The notes beneath the pieces are model-generated. The model saw nothing but the letters and a program-made list of their open reading frames with translations. It made no database searches and had not been told where the DNA came from. A stretch of DNA of 15,055 bases, taken from the NCBI GenBank assembly GCA_020722685.1, contig DYKH01000099.1, forward strand, positions 5,034 through 20,088. The letters are read 5' to 3'. Shown piece by piece: positions 6,892-14,777 of the stretch. Every line of letters begins with the position of its first letter. Within the stretch, counting starts at the first letter, position 1. A program made the position numbers and the translations under genes. Source of the DNA: Caldithrix sp. Its GTDB lineage: Bacteria > KSB1 > UBA2214 > DYKH01.

Positions 6892-9105
6892 ATGAAAAAG
6901 TTTTCTCTACTCGCGTGCATCATCAGTTTTGTGGGATGGAGTTATTTGCCGATTCAGGCCGCCGAAGCGAAACAGCCTCCTCTGCATCTCAGGCTGGCAA
7001 AACTCCCTCCGCCTGCCGTAGCGAACACGGCGGCCGATAGCAGTCTGGACAGCCTGTTCGACGCCGCCCAAAAGATCCTAACCACTAGCAAGGACATTGC
7101 TCTCGTCGCCGACGACTCGCTCGACATCTCGATTGAAGATTATTGGGCCGCGCTGTTCACCGACAGCTTGGACCTGCGAGCTCTTTATCTGGCCGCGCAA
7201 AAATCCAAGGCAGAGGCCTTGATCGTCTTTTCAAGAAGCGCACAGCAATCGTCCTCTATAAATATCGAAGCCAGAGAGTTTCCAAGCGGAATTCTGATTG
7301 ATCGCATTTCCATAGTTAACGATGGCAACCATCCCGCAAGTGATCTTCAAACCGCACTCGCCGCTCCTCTGTCTTCCTTGTTGCAAACGTTGCGAGCAAG
7401 CCGCACACCGCTTGGTTTCCCATTCCACGCTGATGAAATAGGCGTGCTGGTGGCAGCAACGAATCTGAACGATGACCATCTGTGGCAAAATTTGCGGCAG
7501 GTAGCAACAACGTCGGCTATGCGCGACGGCACGGCGTCGATCAGCGCATTGAGAATAAAAATCGTGGCCATAGACAACATCCTTGCCCAGAATGGCGATC
7601 CATGCAGCCAAGGATTGTCGTGGTGTGAGCAGGCCAATGCCAGACTCTGCCTATTCTGGAATGCGGCGACTGAAGACAGCCAAAACCATCGGATCAAAAT
7701 AGCCCTCAGGCCAAGTCCGGTCATCAAGCCGGTCTATGAAATGACGGCCCCATTTCGCCCTCGCCTACCTGAGCTGTGTTGCACTGAAGCCGTTCTGGAA
7801 AGCAATTCTGCCGAGGCCCTGTCCGTGCTTCTGCAGAACCTGCTGGCGAGCCAGGCTGCTCACCCGACGTTCGATACACCGGATACGCTGGCAAGCCGGC
7901 AGCAGCGGACCGGCAACGAATGGCTCACGGTCGATCCGCTCACCTTGCATCAGCGCTGGTTATACAGCCTCCGGCGCGGGCTTGGCGATTCGAGCCAGTT
8001 CAGATCGGCCGATGCAGCGTATCAAAAATCACTGTCTTCTACCACCGGAAACCCTGCGGCCAAACCCTGGCTTTATTTCAATTATGGTAGTCTCTTTCGC
8101 CAGGCCGAGCAGCCGCAGCAGGCGCTCACGCTCTTCGCAAAAGCGGATTCCCTGTTCAGTCGGGAAAAAGATAGCTTGGGAATTCTTCTCTGTGCCTTGG
8201 AAACTGCCAAGGCATGCAGCGCGCAAAAGCAATGGGACAAAGCCAAAGCTGCCTACCTTTCTGCTCTAAAAATTACGCAGGCCGACTCGGACTTGGTTTC
8301 TTCGGCAGGCTTGCTCAATCTTGTGGGAATAGTAGCCGAGTTGGAAGGCAATTCGCAAGAGGCCACGCATTACTATGAACAGAGCGCTCAATTGAACGGC
8401 AAAGTTGGCGATCCTTACAAAACCGCCCAAATCTACAGCCATTTGGGTGAGCTTTTTCTGCATAGCGGGCAGAGTGAGAAGGCCGATGAGTACCTCAACG
8501 GCTATTTACGGATGGCCAAAGAATTGCGCAGCGAGCCGGCGCTTGCCCGCGCAAATTTCCAATTGGGCGTGCTCCTTTTAAACCAAAACCAATTGCAAAA
8601 GGCGCTCGAATATTTTCGCAGCGCCGCCGATTACATGGAAATTCTCAGCGACTCAGCCGGGCTTGCCCGCATTGACAACAATGTCGGCGCCATCTACATG
8701 CAGCTTGCCGACTATGAAAATGCCCAGCGGAGCTACGAATCCGGTCTAAGACTCTCTCGCCGGAGCGGCGATGCGGAAAACGCACTCCGTTGCCTGACCA
8801 GCTTGGGTGATTTGGCAACACAACAAAAGCAATGGGAAGGCGCACACATGCATTACGATGCGGCGCTGCAAATTGCCAATGACTTGAACAACAATCATGA
8901 GGTGGCAGTCATCACTTATGCCAAAGGTCTGGCGCACCTCAAAGAGGGACGGTTGAAGACCGGTTATCAGGAGATCAAAGGAGCCATGCAAATCAACGGC
9001 GGGCCAATGCATGAAGATGCGGAAAAGGAGCAGGCTTTCTTGCAGCGACTGCAAAAGATCATCGGCGAGATCCAGGAGATTCATGAGGAGGCGAAATTAG
9101 AATAA
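6892..9105 (+). CDS. Exported TPR-repeat protein of unknown role
   Basis: A protein of 737 aa beginning MKKFSLLACIISFVGWSYLP, a good Sec signal peptide with likely cleavage near residue 24 after IQA. Residues about 35-330 form an alpha/beta region I cannot assign (ALIVFSRS, IEAREFPSGILIDRISI, EIGVLVAATNLND). Its pattern recalls TolB-N or CsgG/LpoB-like modules, but no motif clinches it. It has five cysteines between about 235 and 305 (DPCSQGLSWCEQ, ARLCLFW, ELCCTE), possibly disulfide-bonded. From about 365 to 725 there are some eight tetratricopeptide repeats, recognisable as A..Y..G......A...Y..A, for example NNVGAIYMQLADYENAQRSY. It is therefore a periplasmic or outer-membrane-facing scaffold. 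It lies 51 nt after the kinase gene and 10 nt before the tRNA thiolase gene, so the four genes are probably co-transcribed. A partner with the membrane kinase is possible but unproven. Confidence 0.75.
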   Translation: MKKFSLLACIISFVGWSYLPIQAAEAKQPPLHLRLAKLPPPAVANTAADSSLDSLFDAAQKILTTSKDIALVADDSLDISIEDYWAALFTDSLDLRALYLAAQKSKAEALIVFSRSAQQSSSINIEAREFPSGILIDRISIVNDGNHPASDLQTALAAPLSSLLQTLRASRTPLGFPFHADEIGVLVAATNLNDDHLWQNLRQVATTSAMRDGTASISALRIKIVAIDNILAQNGDPCSQGLSWCEQANARLCLFWNAATEDSQNHRIKIALRPSPVIKPVYEMTAPFRPRLPELCCTEAVLESNSAEALSVLLQNLLASQAAHPTFDTPDTLASRQQRTGNEWLTVDPLTLHQRWLYSLRRGLGDSSQFRSADAAYQKSLSSTTGNPAAKPWLYFNYGSLFRQAEQPQQALTLFAKADSLFSREKDSLGILLCALETAKACSAQKQWDKAKAAYLSALKITQADSDLVSSAGLLNLVGIVAELEGNSQEATHYYEQSAQLNGKVGDPYKTAQIYSHLGELFLHSGQSEKADEYLNGYLRMAKELRSEPALARANFQLGVLLLNQNQLQKALEYFRSAADYMEILSDSAGLARIDNNVGAIYMQLADYENAQRSYESGLRLSRRSGDAENALRCLTSLGDLATQQKQWEGAHMHYDAALQIANDLNNNHEVAVITYAKGLAHLKEGRLKTGYQEIKGAMQINGGPMHEDAEKEQAFLQRLQKIIGEIQEIHEEAKLE

Positions 9106-9115
9106 GGCTGAGTGC

Positions 9116-9844
9116 ATGACCGATTTGCAGCGTATCCTTCACGCCCGACTGGACAAAGCGATCTGGGAATATCAGATGTTTGCCGGCGGCGATCGCGTTC
9201 TGGTAACCGTCTCCGGCGGCGCCGATTCGATGTCGCTTCTGAAGCTGCTGCAAGGCCGAATCTCCATTTACGCCAATGACCTTCAATTGTACGCAGTCTA
9301 TGTCGATCTGGGATTCGGCTCCCAAGTCGATCACCGGTGCAAAATCGTGGGGGACTATTTTGCATCCCTCCGCGTAGCCGGTAAGATCATTCGCAGCGAA
9401 ATCGGGCCACTGGCACACAGCGAAGCGAACCGAGAGAATCCCTGTTTTCTCTGCTCGCGCGTCCGCCGCAAAAAGATCTTTGAAACCGCCGAGGAGCTCG
9501 CCTGCAACAAGATCGTCTTCGGCCATCACAAAGACGACCTGGTGGAAACGCTGTTCTTGAACATGATCTTTGGCCGGGAAATCAGCACCATGCCGCCCAA
9601 GCTGGCTGTGCTCGGCGGCAAATACCAACTCCTCCGGCCATTGGCTTTTGTCGAAGAATATCTGCTAAAAGAATACTGCTCCGAACAATCCATTCCAGCT
9701 TTTTCGCAGGATTGTCCGACGGACGGAAATTCCAAAAGGCAATACGTCAAAGAATTGTTGGCCAAAATCGAAAGCGATTTCCCCGGTAGCCGGGAAAATC
9801 TCTTCGCCAGCATGAAACGGGTAAAAAACGACTACTTGCTCTGA
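9116..9844 (+). CDS. ttcA: TtcA-like tRNA 2-thiocytidine synthetase (PP-loop ATPase)
   Basis: A protein of 242 aa from ATG 9116, with AAGG 8 nt upstream overlapping the stop of the TPR gene. The PP-loop SGGADS (33-38) binds ATP. CFLC (Cys110, Cys113) with the following SRVRRKKIF, and GHHKDDLVETLFLNMIFG, match the TtcA signature closely; a third cysteine, Cys200 in QDCP, matches the third ligand of the [4Fe-4S] cluster known in TtcA. MPPKLAV and LLRPLAFVEE also follow the family. TtcA adenylates and thiolates cytidine 32 of certain tRNAs. At 242 aa it is shorter than E. coli TtcA (311 aa), mainly at the termini. The C-terminus (GSRENLFASMKRV) is family-like. TtuA, another Cys-ligated PP-loop thiolase, is the main alternative, but the single CxxC and the C-terminus favour TtcA. 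Confidence 0.85.
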   Translation: MTDLQRILHARLDKAIWEYQMFAGGDRVLVTVSGGADSMSLLKLLQGRISIYANDLQLYAVYVDLGFGSQVDHRCKIVGDYFASLRVAGKIIRSEIGPLAHSEANRENPCFLCSRVRRKKIFETAEELACNKIVFGHHKDDLVETLFLNMIFGREISTMPPKLAVLGGKYQLLRPLAFVEEYLLKEYCSEQSIPAFSQDCPTDGNSKRQYVKELLAKIESDFPGSRENLFASMKRVKNDYLL

Positions 9845-9846
9845 CT

Positions 9847-9926
9847 CAATCCATCCTCTTAATCCTAATCGTACTCGTACTCGTACTCCTGCTCTTGTTC
9901 CCCCTTCACCACTCTTGCAATCCATC
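9847..9926. repeat. Hexanucleotide tract flanked by 9-bp direct repeats
   Basis: Immediately after ttcA, CAATCCATC occurs at 9847-9855 and again at 9918-9926. Between them, read on the - strand, is a period-6 array (9859-9900): GAACAA, GAGCAG, GAGTAC three times, GATTAG, GATTAA. The spacing and exact repeats look like an insertion with target duplication. The units resemble those of the tract at 11483-11578, which lies in the opposite orientation. No coding sense is evident in either direction. Confidence 0.65.
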
Positions 9927-9941
9927 AAATTTTTCGCTATT

Positions 9942-9970
9942 TTGTCAAGTCAAACCGTTCAGTTTACTAT
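9942..9970 (+). promoter_or_regulatory. Candidate sigma-70 promoter for the glycosyltransferase operon
   Basis: TTGTCA at 9942-9947 (five of six to consensus) and TACTAT at 9965-9970 (four of six) are separated by 17 nt in an AT-rich stretch just after the repeat tract. It would give a leader of about 160 nt before the GTG at 10136. Sequence match only. Confidence 0.4.
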
Positions 9971-10021
9971 AAACATCCAAACATTGCCAGTGAAAGCGCC
10001 ATTACACCTATTTGCTCTAGG

Positions 10022-10060
10022 AGAGTCTGCTTTCGTCTCTTCCCGACACGCGCAGACTCT
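10022..10060 (+). promoter_or_regulatory. Leader hairpin upstream of the glycosyltransferase
   Basis: AGAGTCTGC at 10022-10030 and GCAGACTCT at 10052-10060 form a perfect 9-bp stem with a 21-nt loop. There is no U-run directly after it, only TTTT at 10067-10070, so it is not a standard terminator. It sits within the presumed 5' leader and could control RNA stability or translation, or be a protein-binding palindrome. No known riboswitch class is recognised. Confidence 0.4.
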
Positions 10061-10125
10061 GATCCCTTTTCATTGCCAATTGGCCTCTATCCGTGTAAAG
10101 GACAGAGATAGACCAAGCCTATGCC

Positions 10126-10130
10126 GGGAG
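10126..10130 (+). promoter_or_regulatory. Shine-Dalgarno GGGAG favouring GTG 10136
   Basis: GGGAG ends 5 nt before the GTG at 10136. The in-frame ATG at 10121 has no such site and would place the GGGAG inside the gene. The GTG start also gives an N-terminus that begins directly at the first Rossmann strand, as in relatives. Confidence 0.55.
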
Positions 10131-10135
10131 TGATA

Positions 10136-11416
10136 GTGAAAAAGCTTCTGTTGCTTTCCTACTATTTCCCCCCATTAGGCATGGGCGGCGCCCAGCGCCC
10201 GGCAAAGTTCGCTAAATATTTGCCAGAATTCGGCTGGCAGCCAACGGTGCTAACCGTCAAACCGGTGGCCTACTGGGCGGAAGACGCCTCACTCTTGGAC
10301 GAATTAGCAAAAGTCAGAATCATCAGAACCGAATCGTGGGATCCGCAGCGGTTGCTGGTCAAATGGGGCAAGGCAAATCCAAGCGTTCAAGTCGCTGCCG
10401 GCGCCGGCAGCAAACCCCATCGCTTTTTCCGCTTTCTCAACGAGAAGCTCTTGCCGTTCTTCTTGATCCCCGACAGCAAAATCCTTTGGCGCGGGCATGC
10501 GGTACGAGCCGCACTGAAGCTCATGCAGCGGGAAAAATTCGATGCGCTGTACACGACTTCGCCGCCGCACTCTGCGCATCTCATCGGCCAAAGGATAGCC
10601 AAAAAATGCGGCCTGAGATGGGTTGCCGATTTCCGCGACTCCTGGGCCGGCGGCGTAGTCGTACACGAGCCGACACGCTTGCAGCGTCTCATGAATCAAC
10701 ATTTGCAGAACTCGGTGCTGGAACAGGCGGACGCAGTCATCAGCGTTTCTTCGGGCATTCAAAATGAGCTATTAAAGTCACCGGCAGGTCATCACGAAAA
10801 GTTCTGTGTCATTCCCAATGGTTTCGACGCAGACGATTTCCCCATTCGCAGTCGGCCGGCCGACGACGGGCGATTTGTCATCTGCCACTGCGGCTCCGTC
10901 ACGGCCTTCAGCGACCCGCAGCCTTTGCTTGACGCCTTACCGATCTTTCGCAAAAGGCATCCGGAGTTAGCTGACAAGGTTTTGTTCCAGTTCGTCGGAT
11001 ACGAATCAACAGCGAGCTTGCAGGAGCGGTTTGATGCTTTAGGATTGGGTTCCATGCTGCACGTCACGGGTTACCAGCCGCACCGTGAGGCTCTACAGTA
11101 CCTCGTCAATGCCGATGCGCTGTTGCTCATCGCCCGCGGCAAAGCCGGAGCGACTTTCATTCCCAGCAAAACTTTTGAGTATTTGGGTGCGAAAAAACCG
11201 ATTCTCGCTTTGACCGACGTGCAAGACACGATCGAGTTCCTATCGAAAATCAGGCAGGCCGTGGTGCTGGGATTGCGAGATCACCTAAAGATAGCCGGCG
11301 CGATCGCCTCCTTCGTCAGGGGCGAAGGCAAATCAACGAATGAAGCATTCATTGCACAATTCGACCGTAAGCTGCAGGCTGAACGGCTTGCATCCATCTT
11401 AGATCGCTTGACCTGA
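10136..11416 (+). CDS. GT4-type glycosyltransferase (GT-B fold)
   Basis: A protein of 426 aa from GTG 10136 (431 aa from ATG 10121). It begins KKLLLLSYYFPPLGMGGAQR, the N-terminal strand and glycine-rich loop typical of GT4 enzymes in surface polysaccharide loci. The acceptor domain continues with LYTTSPPHSAHLIG and WVADFRDSWAGG. The second Rossmann domain starts near VICHCGSVTAFSDPQPLLDA and contains the donor-site signature FIPSKTFEYLGAKKPILAL, with Glu348 as the conserved acidic residue that contacts the nucleotide sugar. It is cytosolic and membrane-associated in family practice, transferring a sugar from a nucleotide donor to a lipid-linked glycan. Donor and acceptor cannot be read from sequence. 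It is preceded by a leader with promoter and hairpin, and followed by the M23 gene after 27 nt. Confidence 0.88.
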   Translation: MKKLLLLSYYFPPLGMGGAQRPAKFAKYLPEFGWQPTVLTVKPVAYWAEDASLLDELAKVRIIRTESWDPQRLLVKWGKANPSVQVAAGAGSKPHRFFRFLNEKLLPFFLIPDSKILWRGHAVRAALKLMQREKFDALYTTSPPHSAHLIGQRIAKKCGLRWVADFRDSWAGGVVVHEPTRLQRLMNQHLQNSVLEQADAVISVSSGIQNELLKSPAGHHEKFCVIPNGFDADDFPIRSRPADDGRFVICHCGSVTAFSDPQPLLDALPIFRKRHPELADKVLFQFVGYESTASLQERFDALGLGSMLHVTGYQPHREALQYLVNADALLLIARGKAGATFIPSKTFEYLGAKKPILALTDVQDTIEFLSKIRQAVVLGLRDHLKIAGAIASFVRGEGKSTNEAFIAQFDRKLQAERLASILDRLT

Positions 11417-11443
11417 CAAACTTTAACCAAAGACTGGAAGGAA

Positions 11444-13996
11444 ATGATTTCACTTTATCAGAGTTTCAACAAGTACCAGCGCGAGCAGGAGCAGGGGCAG
11501 GAGCTGGGGCAGGAGCAGGAGCAGAAGCAGAAGCAGGAGCAGAAGCAGGGGCAGGAGCAGAAGCAGGGGCAGGAGCAGAAAATCTGGAGGAAGATGATCT
11601 CACTCGGCCGGAGTTTCACCCTACTCATCATTGCCATCAGTTTGGTCTTGGGGCAGAATGCCCTTTCGCAAAATTACCTCTGGCCTACGGATGCCAGCCA
11701 TGCATTGACCTCTTCATTCGCCGAGTGCCGACCGGGACGCTTTCACGCCGGCATCGATATCAAGACCTGGGGCCAAGTCGGCTACAAAATATTCGCCATT
11801 GGCCCAGGGCATATCTCTCGCCTGCGGGTCTCTCCTTTCGGTTATGGACGAGCCGTCTATCTCAGCTTGGACACGGGTGAAAGTGTCGTCTTTGCCCACA
11901 TGCTAAAATTCAACGATGATCTCGAAGCTTACGTGCAAGCTGAACAAGAACGGCGCGGCCGTTTCAGTGTTGACCTCTATTTGAATGAGCAGCAGTTCCG
12001 TGTGCAACAAGGTGATTTGCTGGGTTATACCGGCCAAAGCGGCGTTGGCTACCCGCACTTGCATTTCGAGCTGCGTGACCATCAGAATCGACCGATCAAT
12101 CCGTTCTTGCGCGGATACGAGGTCAAAGACACCGTGGCGCCTACCATCACCAAGATCTCGATCACTCCCATGGATGCCGCCTCAACTGTGGAGGGTGACT
12201 GGCGTCCGGTCATCCTTACTCCCGTCAGAACCGGAGATGGACACTACTCGATCAGCCAACCGGTGCTTGTCTACGGTCGTATCGCCTTTGGCGTATCGGC
12301 TTTTGATAAAATGGACGGCGTTGACAATAACTATGGCACCTACCGCAATAGCCTGCTCGTGGATGGTGAGACGGTTTATTCCGCCGCATACGATCGCTTT
12401 CCCTATGATGAGAACAATCAAGCCAATTTGGACCGCGATTTTCGTCTGTTCATGCACGGCAAAGGGATTTTCTACAAGCTCTACCGCGACTATGGTAATA
12501 CGCTCTCTTTCGCCGCCAAACCGGATTTGTATTACGGGGTCATCGACTTTTCGGCAAGTCCGGCCAAACCCAGCCTCTTGCAAGAAGCCCTGTCCTACTT
12601 TGGAGCGCAAGAACCGCTGCCGAAGGGAGTCATCCATCTCGACGAAGGCTATCATGATTTTCAAATCGCAGTCGAGGATTTCTGGGGCAACCGAAGCACG
12701 GTGGCCGGCAGGATTTTGGCAAGAAGGAAGGAACAACTCAGTTTACGCGTCGCAGGCAGCATCGGGAATGGAACCTTGATCGGCGAAGCACAGGGCCAAA
12801 ACGGCATCCCGTTGAGCAAATGCTCTCTTGCGGTCTCCCTGAATTATGGTCAAAGTTGGCTGCCCATTTCGAATTTGAGCAACAAACTGCCCGTGGATAG
12901 CAATGCGTCTCAAGGCAGGGGAAATTCCAATTCGTTCATCTTCCCGTTGTCCAAAATGAATTACGCCAAGGCCCCGTTTTTTTTGAGGGCGCAGGCGCAG
13001 GATTCCAACGGCATTCCGTCTTTTCCCGCCTTTGCTTTGGTCAACGGTAACAATGGTGCAGCGGAAGTGGAGCAGGCGTACCAAGTCGAAAGCGAATACT
13101 ATGACAATTACATTCGTTTGGAAATTTCCGCCCCACGCGGTTTGTTGGTGCCACCACAGGTTACCGGCTGGCACGAGGACGGCGTGGCCGAGCGGGTGCG
13201 CATCATACCCTCCTCGCCGGGAAGGTTTTACGGCAGTTGGCCGCTTTCCAGCAAAGAATCCGGGCCCATTCCTTTGGAAATCATTGCCGGTTCCGACTCG
13301 GGCGGGAAGGTCATCCAAAAGGAATGGCTACGGTTTACTGCCGTAGCCATGAACAAAAACAAGCGGGTCAGAACGGAAGACGATCTCTGCTATGTAGATT
13401 TTTCCGCCCATACCTTGTTCCGCGATATGTTTGTCCGTACTCGCGTCGTTCAGCCGGAATCCTCCGCCCAGTATGATTTGGTCAGCAAGGTCTATGAAAT
13501 CGAGCCGATGGATGTACCCCTTCGAAGCAATGCCACCATTTCTATCAAGTATCCAGCCGGTGACACATTGGCGAATAGAATCGGCCTCTTTTATCGCAAT
13601 GGCAAGAACGGGTGGGCCTTCCTGGGAAACAGTTTGAGCGTAGCCAACGGCACGATCTCCGGACGGGCGAGCAGCTTTGGCGCTTACGCCTTAATCCGAG
13701 ACACCGATCTGCCGACAATCGATTTACTCTATCCCTCTCAGGGCGCGCATCTAACCACCGTCGTCCCGACTCTTCGAGCACATTTTCATGACCGTCTCTC
13801 CGGCATTGGCGGAGATGAAGATATGGAAATGCTTCTGGATGGTCACAAGGTCATCGCCGAGTACGATCCGGAACAAAACTCGCTTTTCTATAACGTGCGC
13901 AAGCCGTTGGCCAAGGGACGCCACCGGGTGGATTTTCACGTTCGGGATCGCTGCGGCAACAAGGCCTCCCGGTCGAACACGTTCTGGATAGACTAA
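11444..13996 (+). CDS. Exported M23 zinc metallopeptidase with long beta-rich C-terminal region; start disputed
   Basis: The open frame gives 850 aa from ATG 11444, but residues about 10-48 are an alternating E/K/G-Q repeat. Only after it, at ATG 11594, comes a normal signal peptide (MISLGRSFTLLIIAISLVLG, cleavage near ALS-Q). GGAGG lies 3 nt before that ATG, so I favour 11594 (800 aa) as the functional start. Numbered from there, the peptidase domain spans about 28-180 with zinc ligands His51 and Asp55 (FHAGID) and the HxH pair His155/His157 (PHLHFE); FAHML supplies a further His. M23 enzymes cleave peptidoglycan cross-links; some exported members are inactive regulators, but here the metal ligands are intact. 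The remaining 600 or so residues are beta-rich, Ig-like repeats (for example DTDLPTIDLLYPSQGAHL, a bacterial Ig start), and probably mediate binding. The next gene starts 17 nt later. Confidence 0.85.
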   Translation: MISLYQSFNKYQREQEQGQELGQEQEQKQKQEQKQGQEQKQGQEQKIWRKMISLGRSFTLLIIAISLVLGQNALSQNYLWPTDASHALTSSFAECRPGRFHAGIDIKTWGQVGYKIFAIGPGHISRLRVSPFGYGRAVYLSLDTGESVVFAHMLKFNDDLEAYVQAEQERRGRFSVDLYLNEQQFRVQQGDLLGYTGQSGVGYPHLHFELRDHQNRPINPFLRGYEVKDTVAPTITKISITPMDAASTVEGDWRPVILTPVRTGDGHYSISQPVLVYGRIAFGVSAFDKMDGVDNNYGTYRNSLLVDGETVYSAAYDRFPYDENNQANLDRDFRLFMHGKGIFYKLYRDYGNTLSFAAKPDLYYGVIDFSASPAKPSLLQEALSYFGAQEPLPKGVIHLDEGYHDFQIAVEDFWGNRSTVAGRILARRKEQLSLRVAGSIGNGTLIGEAQGQNGIPLSKCSLAVSLNYGQSWLPISNLSNKLPVDSNASQGRGNSNSFIFPLSKMNYAKAPFFLRAQAQDSNGIPSFPAFALVNGNNGAAEVEQAYQVESEYYDNYIRLEISAPRGLLVPPQVTGWHEDGVAERVRIIPSSPGRFYGSWPLSSKESGPIPLEIIAGSDSGGKVIQKEWLRFTAVAMNKNKRVRTEDDLCYVDFSAHTLFRDMFVRTRVVQPESSAQYDLVSKVYEIEPMDVPLRSNATISIKYPAGDTLANRIGLFYRNGKNGWAFLGNSLSVANGTISGRASSFGAYALIRDTDLPTIDLLYPSQGAHLTTVVPTLRAHFHDRLSGIGGDEDMEMLLDGHKVIAEYDPEQNSLFYNVRKPLAKGRHRVDFHVRDRCGNKASRSNTFWID
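11483..11578 (+). repeat. 16-unit RRGCAG hexanucleotide tract at the 5' end of the M23 gene
   Basis: Sixteen in-register hexamers occur here. The most common is GAGCAG, with AAGCAG, GGGCAG and one GAGCTG; an 18-bp higher-order unit (GAGCAG AAGCAG GGGCAG) appears twice near the 3' end. Translated in the M23 frame it is an alternating E/K/G-Q string. It is flanked by related segments of about 37 bp, 150 nt apart, covering 11434-11470 and 11584-11620: each holds a purine-rich site, ATG ATY TCA CTY and GAGTTTCA. This suggests that the gene start was duplicated around the tract. Confidence 0.8.
11586..11590 (+). promoter_or_regulatory. Internal Shine-Dalgarno GGAGG before ATG 11594 of the M23 gene
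   Basis: GGAGG lies 3 nt before ATG 11594, slightly close but strong. Together with the signal peptide starting at that ATG it argues that export-competent M23 protein starts here and not at 11444, whose own site is GGAAGGAA at 11436-11443. Confidence 0.5.
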
Positions 13997-14013
13997 CATA
14001 GGGAGCCAATCTA

Positions 14014-14676
14014 ATGATCCCCATCAGAGACGAGAATCCGAGTCGTACCTTTCCTTTGGTCACGCTGACGATCATCATCGCCAACGTGATGATCTTCTTC
14101 TACCAACTGTTCTTGCCGCGAGAAGCTCTCGGCGCTTTCATTGGCGAATATGCGGCCATCCCTAATCTCCTGATGCACGGACAGAATCTGCACGCCATCG
14201 TCACATCCATGTTCCTGCACGGGGGCTTTTTGCATCTGGCCGGCAACATGCTCTATCTGTGGATTTTCGGCGACAACGTCGAATCCCTGTGCGGCCATTT
14301 CCGCTTTTTGCTCTTTTATCTTCTCTGCGGATTGGCTGCCTTTCTTGGCCATTTCATCACCCAGCCGTTTTCGACCGTCCCTATGCTGGGAGCCAGTGGC
14401 GCCATCTCCGGCGTCCTCGGCGCCTACTTTTTGCGCTTTCCGCGCGCCAACGTGGTCGTTGTCATTCCGCTTTTCTTCTTTCTATGGCCGACATTTCACA
14501 TTCCCGCGGTTATTGTGTTGGGATTATGGTTTATATATCAGATATGGAACGGAATATCCATTCCGTCTGTCGGCGGCGGCGTGGCTTGGTTTGCACACAT
14601 TGGCGGATTCGTTGCCGGCTTGCTGTTGATCAGAACTTTCGAGTACAGGCGGCGCGCCGGCTATTTTCGATTTTAG
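14014..14676 (+). CDS. Rhomboid-family intramembrane serine protease
   Basis: A protein of 220 aa from ATG 14014, preceded by GGGAG (14001-14005) at 8-nt spacing and 17 nt after the M23 stop. About six membrane helices are visible. The HLAGNMLYLWIFGDNVE helix carries the usual His-x-x-x-Asn of the oxyanion region; GASGAISGVLG contains the nucleophile Ser128 in the GxSG motif; HIGGFVAGLLL contains the catalytic His195. So the Ser-His dyad is intact. Rhomboids cleave transmembrane helices within the bilayer; bacterial substrates are mostly unknown. The short N-terminal cytosolic stretch (IPIRDENPSRTFP) is common in this bacterial subgroup. Closeness to the M23 gene suggests a shared envelope role, but this is only context. 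No terminator is evident after the stop. Confidence 0.92.
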   Translation: MIPIRDENPSRTFPLVTLTIIIANVMIFFYQLFLPREALGAFIGEYAAIPNLLMHGQNLHAIVTSMFLHGGFLHLAGNMLYLWIFGDNVESLCGHFRFLLFYLLCGLAAFLGHFITQPFSTVPMLGASGAISGVLGAYFLRFPRANVVVVIPLFFFLWPTFHIPAVIVLGLWFIYQIWNGISIPSVGGGVAWFAHIGGFVAGLLLIRTFEYRRRAGYFRF

Positions 14677-14777
14677 TGCCGCCGTAAGAGATGATAGATA
14701 GGATTCAGCTTGGGCATTAAACATCGAAGATCAAAACGTAAAATGACAAACAAAAATGAGAAATGGATTTACCTCGC

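Noticed and set aside
6892..6920. LLAC near the N-terminus of the TPR protein as a lipoprotein signal
   Set aside because: The Cys is at residue 9, too early for a signal-peptidase II site, and the hydrophobic stretch continues beyond it to a better type I site near residue 24.
9059..9628. 189-codon frame on the - strand across ttcA
   Set aside because: It is antisense to the conserved PP-loop and CxxC region of ttcA and shows no family motif.
9915..10133. 72-codon + frame in the leader of the glycosyltransferase gene
   Set aside because: It lacks a start signal and family resemblance and covers the candidate promoter and hairpin.
11483..11578. Hexamer tract as a CRISPR-like array
   Set aside because: The units are 6 bp with no spacers; there are no cas genes in the window.
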